A stretch of 38,967 nt of DNA from an uncultured Pelagibacteraceae bacterium. GTDB taxonomy: Bacteria > Pseudomonadota > Alphaproteobacteria > Pelagibacterales > Pelagibacteraceae. The notes under the pieces were generated by a model. The model had not been told where the DNA came from and ran no database searches. It saw only the letters and a list, made by a program, of their open reading frames with translations. Made by a program: the position numbers and the translations under genes. Shown here piece after piece: positions 8,357-16,258 of this stretch. The stretch lies in the NCBI GenBank assembly GCA_902558815.1, contig CACEFF010000008.1, positions 1 through 38,967 on the forward strand. The letters are read 5' to 3'. Within the stretch, counting starts at the first letter, position 1. Every line of letters begins with the position of its first letter.

Positions 8357-9057
8357 TTCAAAACTTTTTTTAGTTTTATTAAGTTCATAGAGTGTTTAAG
8401 TGGAATTCCATTTTTTAATGTTTTCTTTGCACTAGTACTTAACACTTTTTTATTATATTTTTTTGCAAATTTATAAGCAGAAGCAGTTTTACCACCTACA
8501 TTTATAATTCCTCTTTGTTTAATTAATTTTGGAAACATTTCGACAATATCTTCGTGAAAAATAAAATTAGTAATGAGATCCTTGAAAGCAAATTTATGAA
8601 TGAAAGGTTTTTCTGTCATGCATATTCTTAATATTAGAGAGTTTTTATACATTTGTACTGCACATTCTCCACCTAATTTAGACCATGCATAGTTATTATA
8701 AGGAAGCAAAGAGTCATATTCTTTATAATTACCTTTTTTCCCTGGATAAACATAATTAGTTGATAGATAAATCAATTTTATATTAAAATTTTCACAAACT
8801 TTTACTAAATTACAAGTTCCTATGATATTTTTGTTAATACTTAGAGCAATATTTTTTTCATGGATATCCATTGGTCTAGAAAGGCCTGCAGAATGAATTA
8901 AAACTTTTGCTTTTTTTTTTGATAGATATTTCTTTATTGATTTTGGATCTAAAATATTAAATTCTTTTTTTGAAGGAAATTCAACATTTTTGAGTTTAGA
9001 TTTGCTTTTAAATACTTTTCCAAATCTTCCTGATCCACCTGTAAAAATTATTTTCAT
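8353..9057 (-). CDS. RmlD-like NAD(P)-dependent sugar-nucleotide reductase
   Basis: A 234-residue short SDR with a TGGSGRFGK nucleotide-binding turn (6-14), LSTNYVYPG (98-106) and the catalytic YAWSK (Tyr123, Lys127). These match dTDP-4-dehydrorhamnose reductase-like proteins, but the protein is about 50 residues shorter than typical RmlD, with the shortfall in the C-terminal substrate domain. It likely reduces the 4-keto group of a dTDP-6-deoxy sugar after epimerisation or methylation. A run of ten A on the coding strand (8911-8920) falls in a Lys-Lys-Lys stretch. It sits between the C-methyltransferase and aminotransferase genes with no gaps. Confidence 0.7.
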   Translation of the reverse strand: MKIIFTGGSGRFGKVFKSKSKLKNVEFPSKKEFNILDPKSIKKYLSKKKAKVLIHSAGLSRPMDIHEKNIALSINKNIIGTCNLVKVCENFNIKLIYLSTNYVYPGKKGNYKEYDSLLPYNNYAWSKLGGECAVQMYKNSLILRICMTEKPFIHKFAFKDLITNFIFHEDIVEMFPKLIKQRGIINVGGKTASAYKFAKKYNKKVLSTSAKKTLKNGIPLKHSMNLIKLKKVLK

Positions 9058-10254
9058 CTAAATACTAATATGAGCAAACCATTTGCCTTTTTTTTTAAAT
9101 TTTTTTTCTTTTTTAAAAATTTCATTTTTGTGATTCCAAGCAAACAAAAAAGCTCTATCAGGTAGATTTTTTTGAAAATGTTTCATAGAAACTATAGGTA
9201 TATGCATCCCTGGCGAAAATTTACCTATTTTTTCTTTAGTTGTATCGCTTATAAAATCGATAAAATCGGTCCCAATATTACAGTAGTTAAGAATAGTAGT
9301 GCTTTTTGAAGTAGCTGCGTAACCAGCAATCTTATAATTTTTTTTCTTAAAATTCTCTAGTTTCTGAATTAATTTTTTTTTAGAAATTTCACATTTTTTC
9401 TTAAATTGTAAACAACTTTTAATATTATCTATATTCTTCTTTTTTTCTTTTCTAAGAATTTTTTTTAAACTAATTTTTGGCTTGTATGATCCTTTTCTGC
9501 AAATAACATACCTCATTGATCCACCATGTGTTTTTTGTGGAATAGCATTAATTAATTCAAAGTTAAAAAGATCAAATATCTTTTTAATTGAGCTAGCAGA
9601 AAACATAAAAATATGTTCGTCATATATCTGATCATATGATGCTTTTGTGAACATAGATCCTAAATATGGTTCCTCAAAAATGAATAACCCGTCATCAGCT
9701 AATAAAAAATCAATACCTCTGATTAAATCTTTTAAGTTTGGAATATGACAAATTGCATTAGCGGCAGTAATGATATTTATCTTTCTTTTTAAATTTTTTA
9801 ATTTTTTAACATTTTTATAATTAAAAAATTTATTAATTGTTTTAATACCTCTCTTACTTGAAATTTGTGCTACATTTTTTGAGGGCTCAAAACCAATTAG
9901 GTTTATTTTTTTTTTATTGAAGTTCTTTAAAAAAGTTCCATCATTAGAGCCAATTTCTATTAAATTTTTCAAATCTTTTTTATAATTTTTTTTGACCCAT
10001 TCAGAATATTTTTTGAAATGATTAACCATTCCCTTCGAACTACTCGTAAAAAAAGGATAATTTTTATTAAACATTTGATGGGGTTTTGGATGTTCGTTTA
10101 ATTGAAATAAGGAAATTTTTTTTGAAAAACCCACTTCCATTTTAAAAAAAAATTCTTTTTTAAAATCTTTTTTTGTAATGAAGCCATTAGCAATTGGCAT
10201 TTTTCCAAAAGACATAAAAGGTTTAATTTTTTTATTTGTAATTTTACAAATCAT
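9058..10254 (-). CDS. Sugar C-methyltransferase (NovU/TylCIII-type)
   Basis: A 398-residue protein with the three-part layout of deoxysugar C-methyltransferases: an N-terminal domain (FGKMPIANGF at 16-25), a SAM-binding core with IEIGSNDGTFL (99-109), EEPYLG and a YDEHIFMFS segment, and a C-terminal domain beginning near GYAATSKSTT. The family adds a methyl carbon to C3 or C5 of a dTDP-4-keto-6-deoxyhexose. Most relatives have four zinc-binding cysteines in the N-terminal domain; only Cys3 is seen here and the second pair reads GFSKKISLFQL, so the zinc site appears lost. A ten-A run lies at 9906-9915. It shares one base with the upstream gene. Confidence 0.8.
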   Translation of the reverse strand: MICKITNKKIKPFMSFGKMPIANGFITKKDFKKEFFFKMEVGFSKKISLFQLNEHPKPHQMFNKNYPFFTSSSKGMVNHFKKYSEWVKKNYKKDLKNLIEIGSNDGTFLKNFNKKKINLIGFEPSKNVAQISSKRGIKTINKFFNYKNVKKLKNLKRKINIITAANAICHIPNLKDLIRGIDFLLADDGLFIFEEPYLGSMFTKASYDQIYDEHIFMFSASSIKKIFDLFNFELINAIPQKTHGGSMRYVICRKGSYKPKISLKKILRKEKKKNIDNIKSCLQFKKKCEISKKKLIQKLENFKKKNYKIAGYAATSKSTTILNYCNIGTDFIDFISDTTKEKIGKFSPGMHIPIVSMKHFQKNLPDRAFLFAWNHKNEIFKKEKKFKKKGKWFAHISI

Positions 10255-11177
10255 TAAATATTACCCAAAAGTTTAAGTGTATCTTTAATATCATTTTCAA
10301 TATTTTGGTTTAAAATTAATCCCTCTTTTTCAATTTTTTTTTTGCTCACATGATATGAAAGTTGATTCATAATTTCTGTTTTAACTAATTTTATCTTAAT
10401 ATTTTTTTTATACTTTTTAATTTTTTTCAAAATTTGACCAACAGTAAAGTTTCCTGATAAAATATTATATATATCATTATTAAAAAAATTATTTTCTATA
10501 CAGAACCTAAAAGTTTTAAATGCATCTTTTAAAGACAAATATGGCCTATATTGATTTACTGCCGTTTTATAAACATAAATATCCTCATTTATTGCAGCGT
10601 TTAAACAAAATTTATTTACAGCTGTATGAAATCTAATTCCTTTTGAAACTCCAGATATAGTCCCAAATCTAAAGGTATTATATTTAAGATCTTTGGAATT
10701 TTTTTTTAATATTTTTTCTTCAATTAATTTAATGTCAGCATATGGGGACTGCGGTTTTAAATATTTTTTTTCACAGTTTTCGTCTACTAAGTCTGTTTGT
10801 TTTCCATACACGCTAGTTGAAGATAAATGGATTAATTTTGCCTTATTTCTTTTACAGAAATTAATTACTGTTTTTAAACAGTCAAGATTATTTTTATACA
10901 TTTGATTTTCTTTACCAAAACTTTTTTCTGCATTAGTCATTGATGCACAATGGATTACATAATCAATTTTTTTAAAATCATTTAAACTATTTAGTTTTTC
11001 AACATCTCTTAAATAAAATTTAAGATTAGATTTTTTCTTTAAATTAAATAAAGAACAAAACCTATTTGATTTGATATTATCAACTAATATAGTTTTTTTA
11101 ATTTTCTTAATTTTGTGAATATTTTCTGCAACATATGATCCAATGTGACCACAACAACCTGTTATTAATAAGTTCAT
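10254..11177 (-). CDS. NAD-dependent epimerase/dehydratase (extended SDR)
   Basis: A 307-residue extended SDR: TGCCGHIGSYV (6-16) binds NAD(P), STSVYGKQ (120-127) supplies the catalytic Ser/Thr, and SPYADIK gives Tyr146 and Lys150. Such enzymes epimerise, dehydrate or reduce nucleotide sugars; the substrate is not evident. The gene lies between the fdtA-like isomerase and the C-methyltransferase and overlaps the former by four bases, so it likely acts on the same dTDP-sugar, for example as a 4-ketoreductase or 4-epimerase. RmlB in the same operon makes it unlikely to be a 4,6-dehydratase. Confidence 0.75.
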   Translation of the reverse strand: MNLLITGCCGHIGSYVAENIHKIKKIKKTILVDNIKSNRFCSLFNLKKKSNLKFYLRDVEKLNSLNDFKKIDYVIHCASMTNAEKSFGKENQMYKNNLDCLKTVINFCKRNKAKLIHLSSTSVYGKQTDLVDENCEKKYLKPQSPYADIKLIEEKILKKNSKDLKYNTFRFGTISGVSKGIRFHTAVNKFCLNAAINEDIYVYKTAVNQYRPYLSLKDAFKTFRFCIENNFFNNDIYNILSGNFTVGQILKKIKKYKKNIKIKLVKTEIMNQLSYHVSKKKIEKEGLILNQNIENDIKDTLKLLGNI

Positions 11178-11572
11178 TTTATTTTACCAACAATTCTTTG
11201 GAAATCTTTATATTTTTCAATATAGTCTTTATATTCATATTCTCTATCACAAAAAACCATCAAAATAGATTGGTTTGTAAGGAACCTTATTTTGCACCAA
11301 GTCTTTGGCTTTAAAAGAAGACCTTGTTTTTTTTTATAATTTATTTTTTTTAAATTTTTCGATTTTCTATCTTCAAAATTGATTTCCATTGATCCAAAGA
11401 TTGGTACTAAAAATTGTGAGCATTTGTAGTGAGCATGGTTTCCTCTTATAAAATCTTTATTTCCATAAATAATAAACATTCTTTTTGTTTTGAATGGAAT
11501 ATCTTTTTTAAGTGAGAAAGGTACTAACGTTCCACTTTTTTTTTTATATTTTTTAAATTTATATTTTGTCAT
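11174..11572 (-). CDS. fdtA: dTDP-4-keto-6-deoxyhexose 3,4-ketoisomerase (FdtA/QdtA-like cupin)
   Basis: A 132-residue single-domain cupin. RGNHAH (43-48) followed by a Gln-rich strand, GSMEINF and PKTWCKIRF match the FdtA/QdtA family, in which the two histidines form the active site that moves the keto group from C4 to C3 of dTDP-4-keto-6-deoxyglucose. The galacto (FdtA) or gluco (QdtA) outcome cannot be told. The DegT aminotransferase in the operon would act on the product. It overlaps the upstream glycosyltransferase-like gene by 14 bases. A ten-A run (11536-11545) lies close to its start. Confidence 0.78.
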   Translation of the reverse strand: MTKYKFKKYKKKSGTLVPFSLKKDIPFKTKRMFIIYGNKDFIRGNHAHYKCSQFLVPIFGSMEINFEDRKSKNLKKINYKKKQGLLLKPKTWCKIRFLTNQSILMVFCDREYEYKDYIEKYKDFQRIVGKIK

Positions 11573-12374
11573 TTTTATTTATGTCATGAAATATTACTGG
11601 CCATTCTAAATAATTTGTATATTTTTGAAACCAAAAGGGTAAAAATCTTTCTGCAAGGAAAGTATACATTCTTACTTGACCATATCCCTCTAATTTAAAA
11701 CCAAAAATCTTTTCACATTTATTAAGCCAATCAAATATATACTCAAAATAATCATTAATTATCTTTGATGATTTTGTTATAAACATGTTTCCTCTAGAAA
11801 AAGAATTTTTAGTTCTTGTAAATAATCTGAACTCCTCTCTATCTTTATCAGGTAACAAATCGATAGCTAAATCCAAATTTTTTATTCCATGAAACATTTC
11901 AAATTGCCATCTAATTGTTCGACCTTTTTTAGAAAATATTGCTCGAGGGTTTCTGAGTAATGCCATTTTACCGTATTTTAAAACTTTTGAAACTTTAGTT
12001 CCACCTACAAATATTGGTTTTCCTATAATGCTGTCATACTTAGACCAAGACTGATCGTAATCTTTTAAAACTAGATCGTTTAGTTTTTTACTATTAATAT
12101 CTTTATTATTACCCCAGTATTCTCGATAGCTACAAAAGCCAACCCACTCATTATCTTTTTTATTTTTTAATAAATTTTTCCAATACCAATAATAAAATGT
12201 ATATTCGCCATAATAAGAATTTTTATCTGAAATATTATCTCCTGTATTATCTCTTAACCACTCTTTAGAAAAATTTCCTTTATTAAGACCCACTGGTGTA
12301 TAACCTAAATTTTTAATCATATTTAAATGATCATTATTTAACGATAAACAAAAAATTGTAATATGGTCCATCAA
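11559..12374 (-). CDS. DUF4422-like putative glycosyltransferase
   Basis: A 271-residue cytoplasmic protein. The segments YYGEYTFYYWYWKN (54-67), VGFCSYREYW (78-87) and FSRGNMFI, plus a C-terminal YTFLAERFLPFWF, follow the pattern of DUF4422 proteins found in capsule and LPS loci and thought to be glycosyltransferases. It would transfer one of the locally made sugars, but donor and acceptor are unknown. The first two codons are both Met; the upstream one overlaps the rmlC stop by four bases. This and the GT2 at 14.8 kb are the only transferases in the sugar island. Confidence 0.6.
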   Translation of the reverse strand: MMDHITIFCLSLNNDHLNMIKNLGYTPVGLNKGNFSKEWLRDNTGDNISDKNSYYGEYTFYYWYWKNLLKNKKDNEWVGFCSYREYWGNNKDINSKKLNDLVLKDYDQSWSKYDSIIGKPIFVGGTKVSKVLKYGKMALLRNPRAIFSKKGRTIRWQFEMFHGIKNLDLAIDLLPDKDREEFRLFTRTKNSFSRGNMFITKSSKIINDYFEYIFDWLNKCEKIFGFKLEGYGQVRMYTFLAERFLPFWFQKYTNYLEWPVIFHDINKNDKI

Positions 12375-12892
12375 ATATTTTGATATTCACTAAAAGTTAA
12401 ATTTATTTTATCCTTTGTAGATAAAATCGGTTTTTTTATCCCCCAATTTATTTTTAAATCTTTATCATTCCAGAGCAATCCTCTTTCTCCTTTTTGATAT
12501 CTATAATTGGTACAACTATATACAATAATATTTTCATTATCTAATCCACCAAAACCATGAGCAAAACCTTCAGGTATGAATATTGAAGTACAATTTTTAT
12601 CTGAAAGAATTATTTTGAAATGTTTTCCAAAAGTTTTAGATTTTTTTCTAAGATCAACTGCCACGTCTATAATTTTTCCTTTAATCACAGAAATAAATTT
12701 TCCTTGAGGTTTTCTAATTTGAAAATGCAAGCCTCTAATAACATTTTTTTTAGAGACAGAAACAACATTAAAACAAAAGTTTTTTTTTATTTTTTTTTCA
12801 ATTAAAAGTTCTCTAAAATATCCTCTATTATCATCAAATTTTTTATTTTTAATAATTAGTAGATCTTTAATTGGCGTTTTAAGAATTTTCAT
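12371..12892 (-). CDS. rmlC: dTDP-4-dehydrorhamnose 3,5-epimerase
   Basis: A 173-residue cupin of normal RmlC length. RGLHFQ (53-58, with the catalytic-base His56), PQGKFISVIKGKIIDVAVD, PEGFAHGF (107-114) and TNYRYQKGERGLLWND with Tyr130 are all family hallmarks. It epimerises C3 and C5 of dTDP-4-keto-6-deoxyglucose, the second branch from the same intermediate that the FdtA-like enzyme uses. It starts immediately after the rmlA stop. A nine-T run at 12790-12798 (A on the coding strand) lies near the start. Confidence 0.92.
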   Translation of the reverse strand: MKILKTPIKDLLIIKNKKFDDNRGYFRELLIEKKIKKNFCFNVVSVSKKNVIRGLHFQIRKPQGKFISVIKGKIIDVAVDLRKKSKTFGKHFKIILSDKNCTSIFIPEGFAHGFGGLDNENIIVYSCTNYRYQKGERGLLWNDKDLKINWGIKKPILSTKDKINLTFSEYQNI

Positions 12893-13759
12893 CTATAGGA
12901 ATTTTGATAAATATTTAGAATAGTCACAGTTTCCATAAAAACTAATAGAATCTCTAATATTTTTTTTTGAAATCCATCTATTATTTAAAGCTATTTCTTC
13001 TAAGCATGCAATTTTGAAACCTTGTCTATTTTCAATTGCTGAGACAAACGCTGATGTTTTATAAAAATCTTCAATTGATCCAGTATCAAGCCAAGCACCA
13101 CCTCTTCCAATCAAATCAGCAGATAATTGCTTCTTGGATTTATAAAAATTAAGAAGATCAACAATCTCAACCTCTCCTCGCTTTGAAGGTTTCAGTTTTT
13201 TTGAATATTTTACTACGTTATTATCAAAGAAGTATAGTCCAGTTATTGCAAGGTCTGACAAAAATTTTTTAGGTTTTTCTTTAATACTAATTATCTGATT
13301 TTTTTTATTGATTTTTGCTACTCCAAAAGACTCTGGTTTTTGTACTTTATAAAGAACAACTTTAGCACCTTTTTTAAGTTTAGTATTATTTAGTAATTTG
13401 CTTGTTAAATTTTGACCATAAAAAAAATTGTCTCCTAAAATCATAGCGACATTTTCTTTTCCAATAAATTTTTCTCCTATCACAAAAGCATCAGGTAGTC
13501 CTCTTGGTTTATCTTGTTCTAAATAACTGATCTTTATTCCTAAATTTTTTCCATTTGGTAAAATTTTTTTATATTGATTAAGTTGCCCTTTATTAACAAT
13601 AATCAAAATATCTTTTATTTTAGCTAGCATAAGAATAGATAATGGGTAAAAGATTAGTGGTTTATCATAAATTGGTAGCAGTTGTTTATTAACCGCTTTT
13701 GTTAAAGGGCTCATTCTTGTTCCTTTTCCTCCAGCTAAAATAATTCCTTTTTTAATCAT
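12893..13759 (-). CDS. rmlA: Glucose-1-phosphate thymidylyltransferase
   Basis: A 288-residue nucleotidyltransferase with the signature LAGGKGTRMSPLT (9-21), NKQLLPIYDKP, the ILGDNFFYG metal-binding segment and ENRQGFKIACLEEIA at the C-terminus, all as in RmlA. It couples dTTP and glucose-1-phosphate to dTDP-glucose, the first committed step, and is usually inhibited by dTDP-rhamnose. Full length for the family. Its ATG overlaps the rmlB stop by four bases, so it is the second gene of the operon. Confidence 0.95.
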   Translation of the reverse strand: MIKKGIILAGGKGTRMSPLTKAVNKQLLPIYDKPLIFYPLSILMLAKIKDILIIVNKGQLNQYKKILPNGKNLGIKISYLEQDKPRGLPDAFVIGEKFIGKENVAMILGDNFFYGQNLTSKLLNNTKLKKGAKVVLYKVQKPESFGVAKINKKNQIISIKEKPKKFLSDLAITGLYFFDNNVVKYSKKLKPSKRGEVEIVDLLNFYKSKKQLSADLIGRGGAWLDTGSIEDFYKTSAFVSAIENRQGFKIACLEEIALNNRWISKKNIRDSISFYGNCDYSKYLSKFL

Positions 13760-14769
13760 CCTTTACCCAATCTTTTAATTATGTCTTTTTTTGCAATGGA
13801 CTCATAATAAGACTTATTTTTATAATACCAATCAAAAGTTAGTTTTATACCTTCTTTAAATTTTGTTTTAGGAAACCATCCTAAAGTTTTTTTTATTTTT
13901 TTACTATTAAGTGCATATCTTACATCATGTCCAGGACGGTCTTTAATAAATAAAATTTTCACATTTTTTCCTAAATCAATACTCTTTTTTGAAACATTTA
14001 AGAGTTCTTTAGTCACTTGAAGGTTATTTAAATTTTTATTGGATCCAATATTATAAAACTCACCTATTTTTCCTTTTTTAAAAATTTTAATCAAAGCTTC
14101 ACAATGATCCTTTACGTAAATCCATTCTCTAGAATTAGTCCCTTTGCCGTAAATTGGTAAAGGTTTATTATTTATAATATTGTAAATTAATTTTGGAATT
14201 AATTTTTCTGGATGTTGTTTTGGACCATAGTTATTTGAGCAATTTGTAACTATTGCAGGAATGTTATATGTCCTAATGTAAGAACTTACTAAGTGATCAG
14301 AAGCTGCTTTACTTGCCGCATAAGGAGAACTTGGTTGATAAGGATATTTTTCAGATGATCTACCAAGTAAAACATCACCATAAACCTCATCTGTAGATAT
14401 ATGAATCAACCTACATTTATTTCTTCTTGAGTAGTTTTTGAAAATCTCAAGGAGTTTATAAACTCCTACTATGTTACTCTGAATAAAATTTTCTGGATTA
14501 TCAATAGATCTATCAACATGTGTCTCAGCCGCTAAATTAAAAATACATATTGGCTTATGTTCAAAAATGATTTTTTTTAATTTTTTGTCTGAAATATCGC
14601 ATTTTATAAATTTGTAATTCTTTATATTTTTAAATTCTTTGACATTATAAAAGTTTGAAGAATAGGTTATTTTATCAATATTTATTACTTTAAAGCCATC
14701 CTTAATAAGAAGTTCTATTAGATTGCTTCCTATAAAACCAAGTCCGCCTGTTACTATTACTTTTTTCAT
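13756..14769 (-). CDS. rmlB: dTDP-glucose 4,6-dehydratase
   Basis: A 337-residue extended SDR: TGGLGFIGSN (7-16), AAETHVDRSI (80-89), STDEVYGD (125-132, with Asp127 and Glu128 as the dehydration acid/base pair) and YAASK (Tyr150, Lys154) are the diagnostic RmlB residues. It makes dTDP-4-keto-6-deoxyglucose, the common precursor for every other enzyme of this operon. First gene of the minus-strand set; a promoter reading into it overlaps that of the divergent glycosyltransferase. A ten-T run lies at 14772-14781 just upstream of its ATG. Confidence 0.95.
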   Translation of the reverse strand: MKKVIVTGGLGFIGSNLIELLIKDGFKVINIDKITYSSNFYNVKEFKNIKNYKFIKCDISDKKLKKIIFEHKPICIFNLAAETHVDRSIDNPENFIQSNIVGVYKLLEIFKNYSRRNKCRLIHISTDEVYGDVLLGRSSEKYPYQPSSPYAASKAASDHLVSSYIRTYNIPAIVTNCSNNYGPKQHPEKLIPKLIYNIINNKPLPIYGKGTNSREWIYVKDHCEALIKIFKKGKIGEFYNIGSNKNLNNLQVTKELLNVSKKSIDLGKNVKILFIKDRPGHDVRYALNSKKIKKTLGWFPKTKFKEGIKLTFDWYYKNKSYYESIAKKDIIKRLGKG

Positions 14770-14778
14770 TATTTTTTT

Positions 14779-14830
14779 TTTACTTTGGTAAAAACTATTA
14801 GTATAGTTGAATACACTTATCGTATGTCAA
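14779..14830. promoter_or_regulatory. Overlapping divergent promoters (rmlB operon and GT2)
   Basis: Plus strand: TTTACT (14779-14784), 17-base spacer, TATAGT (14802-14807), start near 14813, leading to the ATG at 14824. Minus strand: TTGACA (14830-14825), 19-base spacer, TATACT (14805-14800), leading to rmlB. The two -10 boxes overlap in AGTATAGT, so the polymerases would compete. This reading comes from the sequence; actual starts are not known. Confidence 0.45.
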
Positions 14831-15696
14831 TATCTAGGCAAAATTTATCTGTTATAATTGTAAGTTTTAAGAGTGATAAAGTAATACATGACTGTATACG
14901 GTCCATAGACTCAGAAATTGAAATTATTGTAATTGATAATTCAAATAATAAAGATTTTAAAGAAATTATTGAAAAAAAATATGAGAATGTAAGGTGTATT
15001 TTGTCTGAACAAAATATTGGGATGGGAGCAGGAAATAATTTAGGTATTAAAAATACAAATAAAGATTTTGCTCTTATTTTAAATCCAGATGTAACACTAG
15101 AAATAAATGCTTTTGAGGAAATAATAAAAGCTTCTAATACTATAGATAATTTTGGACTTATGGCTCCAATTTCTTCAAATTTAGAATATCCAAATTACAA
15201 AGCAGATAATCCAGACACTATTAATCCTTTTAAGGTAAAAAGTATTGATGGCTATGCGATGCTTTTGAATTTAAAAAAACTTAGACAGATTAAAGACTTT
15301 AATTTTTTTGATGAAAATTTTTTTTTATATCTTGAAAATGATGACCTATGTAAAAGACTAGAAAAAAATAATCAAAATATTTATATAGTTCCTAAATCAA
15401 AAATAAACCACCTAGGAGGAGAAGCCGTAGATTCAAAATATGAAAGTGAAATTGAATTCTCAAGAAATTGGCATTGGATGTGGTCAAAATTCTATTTCAA
15501 CAAAAAACATTATGGTTTTTTTATTGCAACTATAAAAGTTTTAAACAATTTGATTTCAGCTCAGTTTAAATTTTTTTATTACTTAATTTTTTTTAATTCA
15601 TATAAAAGAAAAATTTATCAAATGAGATTATCTGGTTTATTTAATTCGATGATTGGAAAAAAATCTTTTTATAGACCTAAATTAGATGATCAATGA
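14824..15696 (+). CDS. GT2-family glycosyltransferase (rhamnosyltransferase-like)
   Basis: The GT-A fold is clear: LSVIIVSFKS (8-17 from the chosen start), IIVIDNSNN, NIGMGAGNN (64-72) and the metal-binding ALILNPDVTLE (83-93), then ENDDLCKRL near residue 200, as in WbbL-like rhamnosyl or deoxysugar transferases. It probably moves a dTDP-sugar made by the neighbouring operon. A TTG at 14785 would add 13 residues, but it sits inside the predicted promoter, so the ATG at 14824 (290 residues) is preferred. The C-terminal part has a hydrophobic stretch that may associate with the membrane. Its 3' end overlaps the convergent apt gene by seven bases. Confidence 0.83.
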   Translation: MSISRQNLSVIIVSFKSDKVIHDCIRSIDSEIEIIVIDNSNNKDFKEIIEKKYENVRCILSEQNIGMGAGNNLGIKNTNKDFALILNPDVTLEINAFEEIIKASNTIDNFGLMAPISSNLEYPNYKADNPDTINPFKVKSIDGYAMLLNLKKLRQIKDFNFFDENFFLYLENDDLCKRLEKNNQNIYIVPKSKINHLGGEAVDSKYESEIEFSRNWHWMWSKFYFNKKHYGFFIATIKVLNNLISAQFKFFYYLIFFNSYKRKIYQMRLSGLFNSMIGKKSFYRPKLDDQ

Positions 15697-16217
15697 CCTG
15701 GAAAATTAATTAGGTTCTCAACTTTATAATTTTTTTTAATTAATTTATCACATCCTTCTAAATCAAATAAATTAATCACAAAAATAAAAGCACTTACTTT
15801 ACCTCCTGAAATCTCAATTAACCTTGCTGCTGCCTCTGCTGTTCCACCTGTTGCAATTAAATCATCAATAATTAGAACTGAATCATTTTTATCAATAGAG
15901 TCTTTATGAACTTCAATAGTAGCAGTTCCATACTCTAATTCAAAATCTACAGAATGAACACTCGCTGGTAGTTTATTTTTCTTTCTCAATAAAATAAAAG
16001 GTTTTTTTAAAATATATGAAATTGCTGATGCAAAAACAAAACCCCTCGATTCTATTGCTGCTATTTTGTTAAAACTAAATTTTTTTGATCTGTCTACTAT
16101 TTGGTTTATTGTTTCAGAGAATGCTTTTTCGTCTTTAATTAATGTAGTTATATCCCTAAATAATATCCCTTTTTTTGGATAATCTGGAATAGATCTAATA
16201 AAATCTTTTAAATTCAT
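15690..16217 (-). CDS. apt: Adenine phosphoribosyltransferase
   Basis: A 175-residue type I phosphoribosyltransferase of normal length. IPDYPKKGILFRDIT (10-24) and the PRPP-binding loop LIIDDLIATGGTAEA are diagnostic of Apt. It condenses adenine with PRPP to AMP. Divergent from mtnP, whose reaction releases adenine, so the two are a natural pair. The 41-base gap to mtnP contains a 9-base inverted repeat that may hold back-to-back promoters. Confidence 0.95.
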   Translation of the reverse strand: MNLKDFIRSIPDYPKKGILFRDITTLIKDEKAFSETINQIVDRSKKFSFNKIAAIESRGFVFASAISYILKKPFILLRKKNKLPASVHSVDFELEYGTATIEVHKDSIDKNDSVLIIDDLIATGGTAEAAARLIEISGGKVSAFIFVINLFDLEGCDKLIKKNYKVENLINFPGH

Positions 16218-16222
16218 AATAC

Positions 16223-16244
16223 TTATTTATATAACTATAAATAA
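16223..16244. promoter_or_regulatory. Dyad between apt and mtnP, likely divergent -10 elements
   Basis: TTATTTATA (16223-16231) and TATAAATAA (16236-16244) are perfect inverted copies around the 4-base centre TAAC. Each strand therefore reads TATAAAT toward its own gene, which suits paired -10 boxes or a symmetric protein site. Confidence 0.4.
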
Positions 16245-16258
16245 ATTAATTTTTAAAC

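Noticed and set aside
14785..14823. TTG start for the GT2 gene
   Set aside because: It lies inside the predicted promoter spacer, and the GT2 fold begins after the ATG at 14824.
5187..14823. tRNA-linked integrated mobile island
   Set aside because: The sugar cluster is next to a tRNA, but I see no integrase, no repeat of the tRNA 3' end and no mobility gene.
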